Source: Aequorivita sp. | Lineage (GTDB): Bacteria > Bacteroidota > Bacteroidia > Flavobacteriales > Flavobacteriaceae | Direction: 5' to 3' | Assembly: GCA_024637015.1 (NCBI GenBank) | Contig: JAGXGE010000001.1 | Span: forward strand, 1 to 64,000 | DNA: 64,000 bases | Shown: positions 51,766-60,092 of the stretch, in pieces | How positions within the stretch are numbered: position 1 is the first letter of the stretch | Layout: each line of letters starts with the position of its first letter | Program-made: the position numbers and the translations under genes | The notes under the pieces: model-generated | What the model saw: the letters and a program-made list of their open reading frames with translations, nothing else | What the model was told of the DNA's origin: nothing | The model's database searches: none

Positions 51766-52290
51766 ATGGAAGATGCAACCCAAATTATTAGTTATGTAGC
51801 CTACCTATTGCCCGCTATTGTTGTGGGAGTTATTGCCTATTTTTTCTTTAAAGGGCACACCGCCAATGAGGAAGGCCGGAGAAGGTATTTGGTTCAGAAA
51901 GAAGCGCAAAAACAAGTTTTACCGCTTCGCTTACAGGCTTATGAAAGAATAACGTTGTTTTTGGAGCGAATTGACCCCAACAAATTATTAGTGCGGGTAA
52001 AACCGTTCTCAGATTCAAAAGACGAATATGAAAACTTGCTTGTAAAAAATATTGAGCAGGAATACGAACACAATCTTACACAACAAATATATGTTACGCC
52101 TGAATGTTGGAATTTAATTAACGCCGCCAAGAATGCTACCATTCACATTATCCGACAAGGGGCAATGCATGAAAAAGATGGAAATGTTGACAAAATGCGG
52201 GCATGGCTTCTGCAAAATTTCATGGAAGAAGCTTCCCCTTCACAAAAGGCTTTGGCTTATTTGAAAAACGAAGTAAGCGAACTTTTTTAA
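51766..52290 (+). CDS. One-TM protein of unknown function
   Basis: A 174-residue protein with one N-terminal transmembrane helix (about residues 9-28, YLLPAIVVGVIAYFFF). A charged helical cytoplasmic part follows (GRRRYLVQKEAQKQVLPLRLQAYERITLFLERI). It resembles a conserved Bacteroidota family; no function is known. It converges on the response regulator gene with only 3 bp between them. Confidence 0.7.
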   Translation: MEDATQIISYVAYLLPAIVVGVIAYFFFKGHTANEEGRRRYLVQKEAQKQVLPLRLQAYERITLFLERIDPNKLLVRVKPFSDSKDEYENLLVKNIEQEYEHNLTQQIYVTPECWNLINAAKNATIHIIRQGAMHEKDGNVDKMRAWLLQNFMEEASPSQKALAYLKNEVSELF

Positions 52291-52293
52291 AAT

Positions 52294-52926
52294 TTAGGGC
52301 GTAAACATATTGTGATGAATGGCAAAAAGAACAAGCCCAATTCTATTTTTTATTCCTAGTTTTTTATACAACGAGTCCCTGTAACCCTCAACGGTTTTAT
52401 AACTACAGAACATTGCTTCGGAAATTTGTTTGTAGTTCATATCTGTACAAGCCAGTTTCATGAACTCGATTTCTTTTTCCTTTAACTCTGTATCAGTTTC
52501 TTTTTCCAAAGATTCCATAAGTATTTGAGAAACGGTATTTGTATAGTAATGGCCGTTTTTCATGACTTGCAATAATGCTTCTTCGAGAATATCTTTTTTG
52601 ATATCTTTCATCAAATAGCCTTTGGCACCAGCACGAAGCATTTTCAAAATAGTGTATTCATCTTCTTCTATGGAAAGGGCAAGTACTTTTACATTAGGAT
52701 ATTTCTTTCTGAGCTGTTCAGTTGTTTCTATTCCATTCAAAATGGGCATTTTTATATCCATCAATACCAAATCAGGAATATTCTGGGGAGTTTCAAATTT
52801 ATCCAATAGCTCCTGCCCATTTTTGCACAAGTACAAAACCTTGAAATTTTTGAAATCTTGAACCAATCCGCCGATTGCCTGGGAAAGCAAAAAATGATCA
52901 TCAACAACTACTACCGAATAATTCAT
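52294..52926 (-). CDS. LuxR/NarL-type response regulator
   Basis: A 210-residue two-component regulator. The receiver domain (1-120) has the acidic pocket VVDD (8-10), phospho-acceptor Asp57 in LVLMDIKMP, LALS and the conserved Lys in GYLMKD. A LuxR-type helix-turn-helix (about 148-205) reads EFMKLACTDMNYKQISEAMF, then SYKTVEGYRDSLYKKLGI. It should bind DNA when phosphorylated by the histidine kinase encoded 42 bp upstream. Confidence 0.92.
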   Translation of the reverse strand: MNYSVVVVDDHFLLSQAIGGLVQDFKNFKVLYLCKNGQELLDKFETPQNIPDLVLMDIKMPILNGIETTEQLRKKYPNVKVLALSIEEDEYTILKMLRAGAKGYLMKDIKKDILEEALLQVMKNGHYYTNTVSQILMESLEKETDTELKEKEIEFMKLACTDMNYKQISEAMFCSYKTVEGYRDSLYKKLGIKNRIGLVLFAIHHNMFTP

Positions 52927-52968
52927 AATAAAATCAATTTTAAAATTTTTAAACTATTGAAATTACAT

Positions 52969-53721
52969 TTAGGCAAACTTGTACTTTAAGTGCAATGCAG
53001 TACCTTCATTCTTTACCGAATTTATTTTCAGGGTTGAATTAATAAGCTTTGCACGAGTTTTCATATTTTTCAATCCAATTCCCATAAAATCATCACTTTT
53101 TTCAAATCCCACTCCATTGTCTTCGACAGTAATGTTCAATTCCTCATCTGAATAATTGAGTACCACCTTTAGAGTAGATGCTTTGGAGTGCTTTATGGTA
53201 TTCGAAAAAAATTCCTGTAAAATTCTAAAAAGAATAATCTGGGTATTTACTTCAATTGGCACGACGGTTCCATTGATTGTTAATTGGGCTACAATAAATT
53301 TTAATCTATTGAAACGCTCTATTTCTAAACTGACAGATTCCTTCAAACTAAGGCTTTTCAAGGCTTCGGGATTTATCAATTTGGATAGCGCTCTCAGCTC
53401 ATCAATACCAGTCCCTATGGTTTCTGAAACCTCTGCCATCAATTCAGGTTTCTCCTGAGCCATTTGGGCCTGTATTTTAGCCAGGGTCATTAATTGCCCA
53501 ATATTGTCGTGCAATTCCCAACTTATGTTCCGCAGAGTTTCTTCCCTAATTTCTATTTGCGATTCTGCCAATTCGCGGTCAAATGCTTTTTTAGCCTCTT
53601 CCTGTTCGTGTATCAATCGGTTTTTTCGGTGGGAAAAAACACTGAACAGCACAATAACAATAATGACCAGCGATACAGGAATGGCTATTGCCGCTATTAT
53701 TATGATCTCTTTTTCATCCAT
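52969..53721 (-). CDS. NarX-type sensor histidine kinase without sensor domain
   Basis: A 250-residue HisKA_3 kinase. One transmembrane helix (about 6-29) has almost no external part. A coiled coil leads to the phospho-acceptor His71 in SWELHDNIGQ. The ATPase domain holds EFFSNTIKHSKA (N box) and VEDNGVGF (G1), then GIGLKNMKTRA. Because it has no input domain, it probably relies on another protein, most simply the 7-TM protein encoded upstream whose gene it overlaps by 22 bp. The start at 53721 is preferred over 53742, which would add a non-conserved stretch. Confidence 0.9.
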   Translation of the reverse strand: MDEKEIIIIAAIAIPVSLVIIVIVLFSVFSHRKNRLIHEQEEAKKAFDRELAESQIEIREETLRNISWELHDNIGQLMTLAKIQAQMAQEKPELMAEVSETIGTGIDELRALSKLINPEALKSLSLKESVSLEIERFNRLKFIVAQLTINGTVVPIEVNTQIILFRILQEFFSNTIKHSKASTLKVVLNYSDEELNITVEDNGVGFEKSDDFMGIGLKNMKTRAKLINSTLKINSVKNEGTALHLKYKFA

Positions 53722-54353
53722 AAAAACCCTGTCAAAAAACACAAATACATGATAATAATGAGCGTGAACTGTATAACCAGTAAAAAATCAAAAAAGTCGC
53801 TAGATTTATAAAACCAAGTCTTGATAATTTTTATGGGAATATAGCCAATATAAAACAAAAACAGACCTACGCTTATCCAAAACAACAGGTCGTTTTTCAC
53901 TATAAGAACCAGAGAAGATTGTAAAATACTTACGTAATAAAGAATAATACAAAAAACCAATATTCCAGCTCCAGCAATATATGTTCTAGTAAAAGAATTT
54001 TCAAGAATACCTGTAAATACTAAGTCGCTTAAAAAAAATATCAAAAAAACTCCAAGGCTTATTCTAATGTATTTTTTAAATCTAGCTTTATCAATCATCT
54101 TCATAAAAACATAAAAGAAAAATGAAAAATGGACTAAGTAATATATGTTGTGAACAACAATATTAAAGTGAATATTCCCTAAATCCTTTAGATATTTTCC
54201 TAAATATTCTGCCATGACCGTAAAAAACAATATCAGAGGCAAAAACTTTAAAGGTGTCTTTTTATAAAGCGGAAATTTAATTAGAGAAATAACAAAAACA
54301 ATGGCATAAAGAGCCAAAAATATATTCTCAAGAACTTGCAATATTGTTTCCAA
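53700..54353 (-). CDS. Seven-TM membrane protein in a two-component operon
   Basis: A 217-residue integral membrane protein with seven predicted helices, about residues 9-27, 36-55, 63-86, 94-117, 128-148, 152-182 and 188-212. Loops are short and no large soluble domain exists. I do not recognise the family by motif. The start is TTG (54351-54353), the only start between the upstream stop and the first helix. The gene overlaps the kinase gene and follows the lipoprotein gene by 15 bp, so a sensory role for the kinase is likely by context only. Confidence 0.75.
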   Translation of the reverse strand: METILQVLENIFLALYAIVFVISLIKFPLYKKTPLKFLPLILFFTVMAEYLGKYLKDLGNIHFNIVVHNIYYLVHFSFFFYVFMKMIDKARFKKYIRISLGVFLIFFLSDLVFTGILENSFTRTYIAGAGILVFCIILYYVSILQSSLVLIVKNDLLFWISVGLFLFYIGYIPIKIIKTWFYKSSDFFDFLLVIQFTLIIIMYLCFLTGFLWMKKRS

Positions 54354-54368
54354 AAATTCCGAGTGTTC

Positions 54369-55055
54369 TTAATTGTTATTACCAAAATCATCTGTGCCAG
54401 GTGGTGGAACCATTGTTCCATCATTCAAAATCAAACTGTTTCCGCCCCCTTGAACCGATGTATTGTTTGACGCAAAAAATCCAGCCTCGTTTAAATCCCC
54501 ACTCGATTCGCTTTGTGCTTTGTCTTGATTACCTTCTTTCATTGTAGTATTTCTATTTATAGGTACTGCTGTATATTTTCCATCTATCTCCTCAATTGAA
54601 AACCCTACGTTTTTGCCTTCATACTCCATCGTTGGAACGACGAAGAAACTATTTCTTTTTGGGTATTTCACAGCATCTCCATTATTGAATTTAGCACTGT
54701 TTGGATAGTTGGAAAGGTAGAAACGCAAAGTATTGATATCTACATTGGCCTGTCCAGCTTCGTGCTCTATATAAGCAATGTATTGTTTTATGATTTCAAG
54801 GTCATACTCTACATAACGCGTGGGTGTAAATTTAGATGAGTCCGAAGCAATGCTATCTTCATATTTTTGGATAACAGGAACACGCCTTTGCGAATAGGCA
54901 TCATACATTTCCCCAGCACGTTCTACTGAAATTATATGGTCTGTTGGGGGTCCTTCGTACTGTGACTCTTTTTGTAAAGTTGGCTCTTGACAACTAACGA
55001 GTATCAAATTGGCAAAAATCAATAACATTAATCGGTTGGTCATTTTTGTGGTCAT
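54369..55055 (-). CDS. Lipoprotein of unknown function, first gene of the two-component operon
   Basis: A 228-residue protein with a signal peptide ending LILVSC (lipobox). The middle is helical with the tract SVERAGEMYDAYSQRRVPVI and IDTLRFYLSNYPNSAK-like segments; the C-terminal 60 residues are Gly/Asn/Ser-rich and end NLNDGTMVPPPGTDDFGNNN-like low complexity. A second Met lies four codons on. It is probably an envelope lipoprotein acting in or reporting to the kinase pathway; this is inference from gene order. Confidence 0.75.
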   Translation of the reverse strand: MTTKMTNRLMLLIFANLILVSCQEPTLQKESQYEGPPTDHIISVERAGEMYDAYSQRRVPVIQKYEDSIASDSSKFTPTRYVEYDLEIIKQYIAYIEHEAGQANVDINTLRFYLSNYPNSAKFNNGDAVKYPKRNSFFVVPTMEYEGKNVGFSIEEIDGKYTAVPINRNTTMKEGNQDKAQSESSGDLNEAGFFASNNTSVQGGGNSLILNDGTMVPPPGTDDFGNNN

Positions 55056-55212
55056 AATAAAATTTTTTAAGGTTGTGGTATAAATGTAATTACAAAAGCT
55101 ATATTTTAAAAGTATGCTTTAAAATATAAGAAATGAAGATAACCTTAAAATGCTGATAATAAATCATTTAGAAAAAAATAATTCTTAGAAAATAGGAAAA
55201 ACACTTGAAAAA

Positions 55213-55260
55213 AGGGGGAAATCCCCCTAAAAAACCAAATTAAACATCATTGGTTTTTTA
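55213..55260 (-). terminator. Double hairpin terminator after the patatin gene
   Basis: Two hairpins occur in series: taaaaaacca/tggtttttta (55228-55237 with 55251-55260), which overlaps the end of the patatin gene, and aggggg/ccccct (55213-55228). On the minus strand the second is followed by about six T, the usual signature of intrinsic termination. Confidence 0.8.
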
Positions 55261-56155
55261 TTTCGTTCAATTCACTGTTTTTTTGATTTGCAAATTCATA
55301 ACCACGCTCCCACCATTTGCCCATCATTTTTTTATCAAAAATCAACGAATTTGTGGTCAGCACAGTCGGCGTGTAATATAGATTGATTATAACATCTTTA
55401 TTGGCAGCCGCGAATTTCCCGATGCGGATATTCTGTTTTTCAATTCGGTCCGCCATATAACTATGCATATTCGTAAGCAGTGAAAACACATTTTTTGAAG
55501 GTAGGCGATTATAATATGTAACTTCTGTTTCCAAGATAACCACATCAACTGAAGTAGCTCCGCGATTTATAGCTTCTTCAATAGGAACCATACTACCGAA
55601 ACCACCGTCGGCATATTCACATCCATCTTTTTTTACTAAGCTCATAAACGGAGTGTAATTTGACGAAATCCAAATCCAGTCCAGAAAATCTTGATACTCA
55701 AAATTATTTATTGATTTGTATTCCACTTGGTTTAGTGAAAGATTTGATACTGTTACCACCACTTCTTTTTCGGAAGCCTTCAAAGTATTGAATTCATTTT
55801 CGGTAAGGGTTCTTTCAATCAATTTCCGAAGGTTCAAACTTTCCCCAAATGTTTTTTTCCCCTTCATGAAATTTTTCAAAACAGTGAAATGATTTATCGC
55901 TATTTGCTTGCCTCCAAATTTATCTTCTTTTATAATAAAGGGACAACTGCTGAATATATTGTCCTGATTCACTGAAGTATAAACCTCTTTTATTTTTTCA
56001 ACCTTGTTCAAAGCTAAATGTGAAATCAACAAACTACCCGTTGATGTACCTACGAAAAGCCCATAATCATGTTGAAGATGCTCCATTAAATACTGTGCCA
56101 CCCCACCTGCGAATGCGCCTTTACTTCCTCCACCAGATATTACCAATGCTCTCAT
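55247..56155 (-). CDS. Patatin-like phospholipase
   Basis: A 302-residue patatin-fold serine hydrolase. The oxyanion hole is SGGGSKGAFAGG (7-18), the nucleophile GTSTGS (about 39-44), and the acid lies in ADGGFGSMVP (DGG). It should cleave acyl chains from phospholipids; there is no signal peptide, so it acts in the cytoplasm unless exported another way. Its ATG overlaps the stop of the upstream M1 aminopeptidase gene by four bases (ATGA). Confidence 0.9.
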   Translation of the reverse strand: MRALVISGGGSKGAFAGGVAQYLMEHLQHDYGLFVGTSTGSLLISHLALNKVEKIKEVYTSVNQDNIFSSCPFIIKEDKFGGKQIAINHFTVLKNFMKGKKTFGESLNLRKLIERTLTENEFNTLKASEKEVVVTVSNLSLNQVEYKSINNFEYQDFLDWIWISSNYTPFMSLVKKDGCEYADGGFGSMVPIEEAINRGATSVDVVILETEVTYYNRLPSKNVFSLLTNMHSYMADRIEKQNIRIGKFAAANKDVIINLYYTPTVLTTNSLIFDKKMMGKWWERGYEFANQKNSELNEIKNQ

Positions 56156-58263
56156 TCCTTTGTAATTGAGTTTAAATAATTAGCAGCTTTTTCGGAAACT
56201 TGCCTACCCAAAACCTTTATCTGTTCGTAGTATTTCTTATCCTGAAGTAGCTTGTTCAACATTTCTTTTGAAGGCTTTGAAAATCGCCACGTAGGATGCA
56301 CACAGGCTTCCGCAAGATTTTTGAGCGTTTCCAAATCCCAAAGCTGAAGTTCGTTTACATATTCAAAGGCTTTTTCGCGTATTTCAAAACTGTATGCTGT
56401 GGAAGTATAATTTTTTAGCTCCTTTAAGTAATTTTCCTTTTCAGCATTTTCATACCCACCTGTAATTAAAGCCAAAGTCAACCACAACTGTCGAATATTT
56501 TTATTCTGAAAACCTTCAATTCCTTTTGTTTTGTTTAGATATTCAGCCCGCTTTTCTGGAAATTGCATCCAAAGTTGATACAGTACGGTTTCCATAGTAA
56601 CATAGGACTCGTCATTCAAAAGGCTTTCATATTCCTTTTGAAGTTCCTTTGGAATGTTTTGTAACGAAAGTGCAACAGCCTGCCGAACATATAGATTGTT
56701 GCTTTCAAAAGCGTTTTTATATAGCGGAAGCGTTTCAGAAATAGGCTCATCTACTAATTGATACACAGCTTCCTGCCCAATAAAATCGTTGGGAAATGTG
56801 AGTGCGGTTTTTAACTGAAATTTTTTATCATTTAGAGGCATTGCCCGAAGTGCGGAAACTTCAAAATATTTTTTTATAAACGGTGATTTTAGCAACGATT
56901 GATATGCTTCTTCAGCTTTAAAAGCGCTTTGTTGCAGCCAATCTTTTTCAAATGCTGAAATATCTGTTTCGGAAACCGCTTTCACTTCATTTAAAAAATC
57001 TTCCGTGGAAACATTTTTGAATTTATATTTTTCCAAGTAGTTTTTGATGGTCGTTTTAAAAGCTTCCTCCCCTATTTGCTCCCGCAAAATATGCAATGCC
57101 CACGCTCCTTTTTGATAAAAAGTAAGTGAACTCGCTTTCGGGTTTAGCAAGGATTCGCCTTTGCCTTCATCGCTTGCAGCCTTTAATTGCTCAGCAGTTT
57201 GATACAATTGCCAGTAATAATAAGCATCGCCGAAAATTTCCTTTTCAGCAAGTAAAGCGTAATACGTAGCAAAACCTTCCTGTAGCCAATGATCTTCATT
57301 TGCCTTTTCGGTAACCATATCGCCAAACCATTGGTGGGCAAGTTCGTGGGCATTTACGTTTATATAATTTCTATCGTTAAACCCTGTGGAATCCACCATA
57401 AACGCTTCGGAGAAAAAAGTGGCGGTGGTATTTTCCATCCCAGCATATAGAAAATCGCGAACGGGAACTTGTTTGTAATTTTGCCACGGATATGGCACGC
57501 CGATTTCACTTTCCAAAAAGTCAAATATCTGTTTGCTGTAACGATACGTAGGCTCTACCATCAAGGAATCTGAGGGTTTATAGTATAATTCGATTGGCGT
57601 TTCTGAGTTTGAAAACACCTTTTTTTTGTTAAAATCTCCAATGGCAAATGCAACTAAATAGCTTGACATGGGCTCTTTCATATCGAATTGCGAGTATTTT
57701 TGCCCATCCCGTTCCTCGGAATTCACCAATTTTCCATTCGCTATTACATTTTTGTTATCTGGTGAAATTATCGTTAAATCAAATTCAATTTTATCGTTTA
57801 CATCGTCAATGCTTGGCAACCAATGTGAAGTATATTTTCCCTGTCCCTGTGTCCAGATTTCGTCTTCGAAAAAATAAAGTGTTTGTTTGGGTTTCGCTTC
57901 AAAAGTAAAAAAAGCAGTGTATGTTCTACCAGCTTCAAAACTATCCAACAACCAGATTTTATCAATTCCAGCTTTTACAACAATGCCTTCCAGAGCAAAA
58001 CTCAAAACCTTCATCGCTTTGGCATCCAAATAAATAGAATCTGTTTTCTGAAGTACTTTAAAGAAATATTTCACAGTCCCCTTTATCTTTTTTTCAGCAG
58101 GAATAGGAGTTACCGTCGCATTGACACTCAAAAAATCTACAATATCTGTTTGCTGTGCAGACAGTTTCCCATAATAGCTAAATCCAAAAAAAAACAATGG
58201 AAAAAGCATTAAAAAAAGCCTTCGCTGTTTAACATTCCAATTGGGTTTCAAAAAATAAAGCAT
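56152..58263 (-). CDS. M1-family zinc aminopeptidase, exported
   Basis: A 703-residue metallopeptidase. Signal-like hydrophobic residues occupy about 17-34 (LFLMLFPLFFFGFSYYG). The substrate loop is YAGMENTT (about 273-280), the zinc motif HELAHQW (306-312), with the third ligand Glu in LQEGFATYY. A C-terminal HEAT-like helical region follows. It trims N-terminal residues from peptides. The start at 58263 (ATG) is chosen; the TTG at 58290 lies inside a terminator hairpin. It is coupled to the patatin gene by a 4-bp overlap. Confidence 0.9.
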   Translation of the reverse strand: MLYFLKPNWNVKQRRLFLMLFPLFFFGFSYYGKLSAQQTDIVDFLSVNATVTPIPAEKKIKGTVKYFFKVLQKTDSIYLDAKAMKVLSFALEGIVVKAGIDKIWLLDSFEAGRTYTAFFTFEAKPKQTLYFFEDEIWTQGQGKYTSHWLPSIDDVNDKIEFDLTIISPDNKNVIANGKLVNSEERDGQKYSQFDMKEPMSSYLVAFAIGDFNKKKVFSNSETPIELYYKPSDSLMVEPTYRYSKQIFDFLESEIGVPYPWQNYKQVPVRDFLYAGMENTTATFFSEAFMVDSTGFNDRNYINVNAHELAHQWFGDMVTEKANEDHWLQEGFATYYALLAEKEIFGDAYYYWQLYQTAEQLKAASDEGKGESLLNPKASSLTFYQKGAWALHILREQIGEEAFKTTIKNYLEKYKFKNVSTEDFLNEVKAVSETDISAFEKDWLQQSAFKAEEAYQSLLKSPFIKKYFEVSALRAMPLNDKKFQLKTALTFPNDFIGQEAVYQLVDEPISETLPLYKNAFESNNLYVRQAVALSLQNIPKELQKEYESLLNDESYVTMETVLYQLWMQFPEKRAEYLNKTKGIEGFQNKNIRQLWLTLALITGGYENAEKENYLKELKNYTSTAYSFEIREKAFEYVNELQLWDLETLKNLAEACVHPTWRFSKPSKEMLNKLLQDKKYYEQIKVLGRQVSEKAANYLNSITKE

Positions 58264-58266
58264 AAA

Positions 58267-58303
58267 AAAAAGGTTATTCTTGTCTATCAAAAATAACCTT
58301 TTT
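58267..58303 (-). terminator. Terminator of the PNGase gene abutting the M1 start
   Basis: The stem aaaaaggttatt/aataaccttttt has a 13-nt loop. On the minus strand it is followed by an eight-T run that ends at the ATG of the M1 peptidase gene. It ends the PNGase transcript and may attenuate read-through into the peptidase-patatin pair. Confidence 0.75.
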
Positions 58304-58323
58304 AAAAGTTGTGAATTAATTTT

Positions 58324-59901
58324 CTATTCTAAAATAATTCTTTTCACGCCTGTTCCATAAGAATTTTCAAGGTTGATGAAATAAACGCCCTTTGAAAGGC
58401 TGGTAACGTCAAAGGAATAATTATTCAATTCGGGAGAAGTTTTAAAGAAATAAGCTTTCACCGATTTTCCCTCCACAGTATTGATTGTCATCCGTGTAGT
58501 GGATTCTGGATACTGAGTCTTAATTTGAAAAACTCCTTTGGAAGGGTTTGGATATATCGTAATATCGTAAACCTGTGTATTGTCTATAGCATTAATTCCA
58601 AGCGTATTCCCATAAACCATTGGGTTATTACTTTGGTTAATGATATGCGTATCCACATAATAAACAGGATTGTAACCGTCATTGCAATCTGCACAGGTCT
58701 GTCCTGATATACAGTCCGGATTGTTTGGATGGCAAAAATCCTGATAAGTGGGGTGGAAACGGTAATCTAAATCAAACGTAGTCCCCGCATAGGGCGTTAA
58801 ATCATATATATTTGGTGGCGAAATGGCGCCGGGACACCAACCTGCCCTCGCATATTGCCAAGTTCCCTGTTGGCCAGTACAACCATCGGGGTTTGGGTTG
58901 CATTGGTTCCATAAGTGTTGTGTAAAAGTTTCTGTTCCATTAACGTCTAAATAATGTGTGGCATTAAAAAATTCAGCAGCATTGCCGGTGTTATTTCCTC
59001 CCCAGCCGTGGCCGGTGTTGGAAACACGTAAATGGGAAGCTTGCACTCCTTCTGGAATTTCGACATTGAAAGTTTCAACGGGTTGTAAATTGGCAGGATC
59101 GCCAAAAGCGTATGCGCCGTCCCAAACTTCCACTACGTTGCTATAAGCATATTCCGGTGCACCAGCAGTATAATCCGTATCCAAAGTAAGTTGCCAACCG
59201 CCAGTACCCCAAGTATCAATAAATACTCGTATTTCCACTTCGCCCTGAAGCAAAGACATATAATCGGTTACATTCAGTTCGTGATTGCAAGCTACGCGGT
59301 ATGGGGTAATATAACGGATAAGTTGAATCCAGTTTCCATCCGGCGCTTTTACATCTATAAAAGCCCAACGGTCCCAATCATCACAACCTCCTGGAATATT
59401 TGGACATTCTACTTCCAAAAAAGCATTCATATCATTATAAGCACCTACAAACTGTGGAAAGGTATAAGTACCATAATACCAGCGGCTGTTATCGCCATTA
59501 AACTCTATAATAACATCTTCTAAGCTTCTTACAACCTGTGAAGTCGCAGTCTCGGTTACTGAAACGTTACGGGTAAGTATAGTTTCATCGCCATTAGCAG
59601 TTTTTGCAGTCATTACTATTTCGTGATTTCCGTAACTGTCTGGTGTCCATAAATAATAATAAAAACCTGTATCTGCAACTGCAGGATACTCAGTACCGTT
59701 GATAGTAATTGTAACTTCCGAAATAGTGTCGGGCGCTTCAACTGAAGCATTCATATAGATTGGATATGCCTTCAATACGGGCATTTCAATAGGGTAATCC
59801 TCGGTTAATCGAGTTGTTAGCTCAGGTATCACTAGGTTTTCGGCAAAAGCTGAAACTTGCAGTAAAAGAGTTAAAGCAAATAAAAAGTAGACTTTTTTCA
59901 T
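58324..59901 (-). CDS. Secreted PNGase F-like glycoamidase with T9SS sorting domain
   Basis: A 525-residue exported enzyme. The signal peptide is 1-20 (ending SAFA); an Ig-like domain covers about 45-115. The two PNGase F beta-sandwich domains span about 125-430: GGCDDWDRWAF (171-181, Asp177 in the place of PNGase F Asp60) and NTGHGWGGNNTGNAAEFF (296-312, Glu310 in the place of the second acid). The C-terminus is a T9SS domain (IYPNPSKGVFQIK, SKGVYFINL). It should release N-glycans from asparagine on external glycoproteins. Residue equivalences are by eye. Confidence 0.85.
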   Translation of the reverse strand: MKKVYFLFALTLLLQVSAFAENLVIPELTTRLTEDYPIEMPVLKAYPIYMNASVEAPDTISEVTITINGTEYPAVADTGFYYYLWTPDSYGNHEIVMTAKTANGDETILTRNVSVTETATSQVVRSLEDVIIEFNGDNSRWYYGTYTFPQFVGAYNDMNAFLEVECPNIPGGCDDWDRWAFIDVKAPDGNWIQLIRYITPYRVACNHELNVTDYMSLLQGEVEIRVFIDTWGTGGWQLTLDTDYTAGAPEYAYSNVVEVWDGAYAFGDPANLQPVETFNVEIPEGVQASHLRVSNTGHGWGGNNTGNAAEFFNATHYLDVNGTETFTQHLWNQCNPNPDGCTGQQGTWQYARAGWCPGAISPPNIYDLTPYAGTTFDLDYRFHPTYQDFCHPNNPDCISGQTCADCNDGYNPVYYVDTHIINQSNNPMVYGNTLGINAIDNTQVYDITIYPNPSKGVFQIKTQYPESTTRMTINTVEGKSVKAYFFKTSPELNNYSFDVTSLSKGVYFINLENSYGTGVKRIILE

Positions 59902-60020
59902 CTGTGAATAATTTTTTAAAATAAGGAAGTTGGAAAGCCCAAAGACCCATTATCGATTAGTTTATATTTAATTGGTGGGTAATTCATGCAAAGGATTGTT
60001 TAAATTAGCCAAGATATTAA

Positions 60021-60028
60021 CAAATATA
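60021..60028 (-). promoter_or_regulatory. Candidate -7 box (TATATTTG) for the PNGase gene
   Basis: On the minus strand tatatttg fits TAnnTTTG, about 120 bp before the PNGase start. A -33 TTG is present only at a longer than usual distance. It would give a long leader. Confidence 0.3.
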
Positions 60029-60092
60029 TCATTTATAACTTCATAAAGAATAATCCAAAACGATTTTTGCCTTAAAACGGAAAACTAATTTT

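Noticed and set aside
58264-58290. TTG start for the M1 peptidase
   Set aside because: It lies inside the terminator hairpin loop; the ATG at 58263 gives a normal signal segment.
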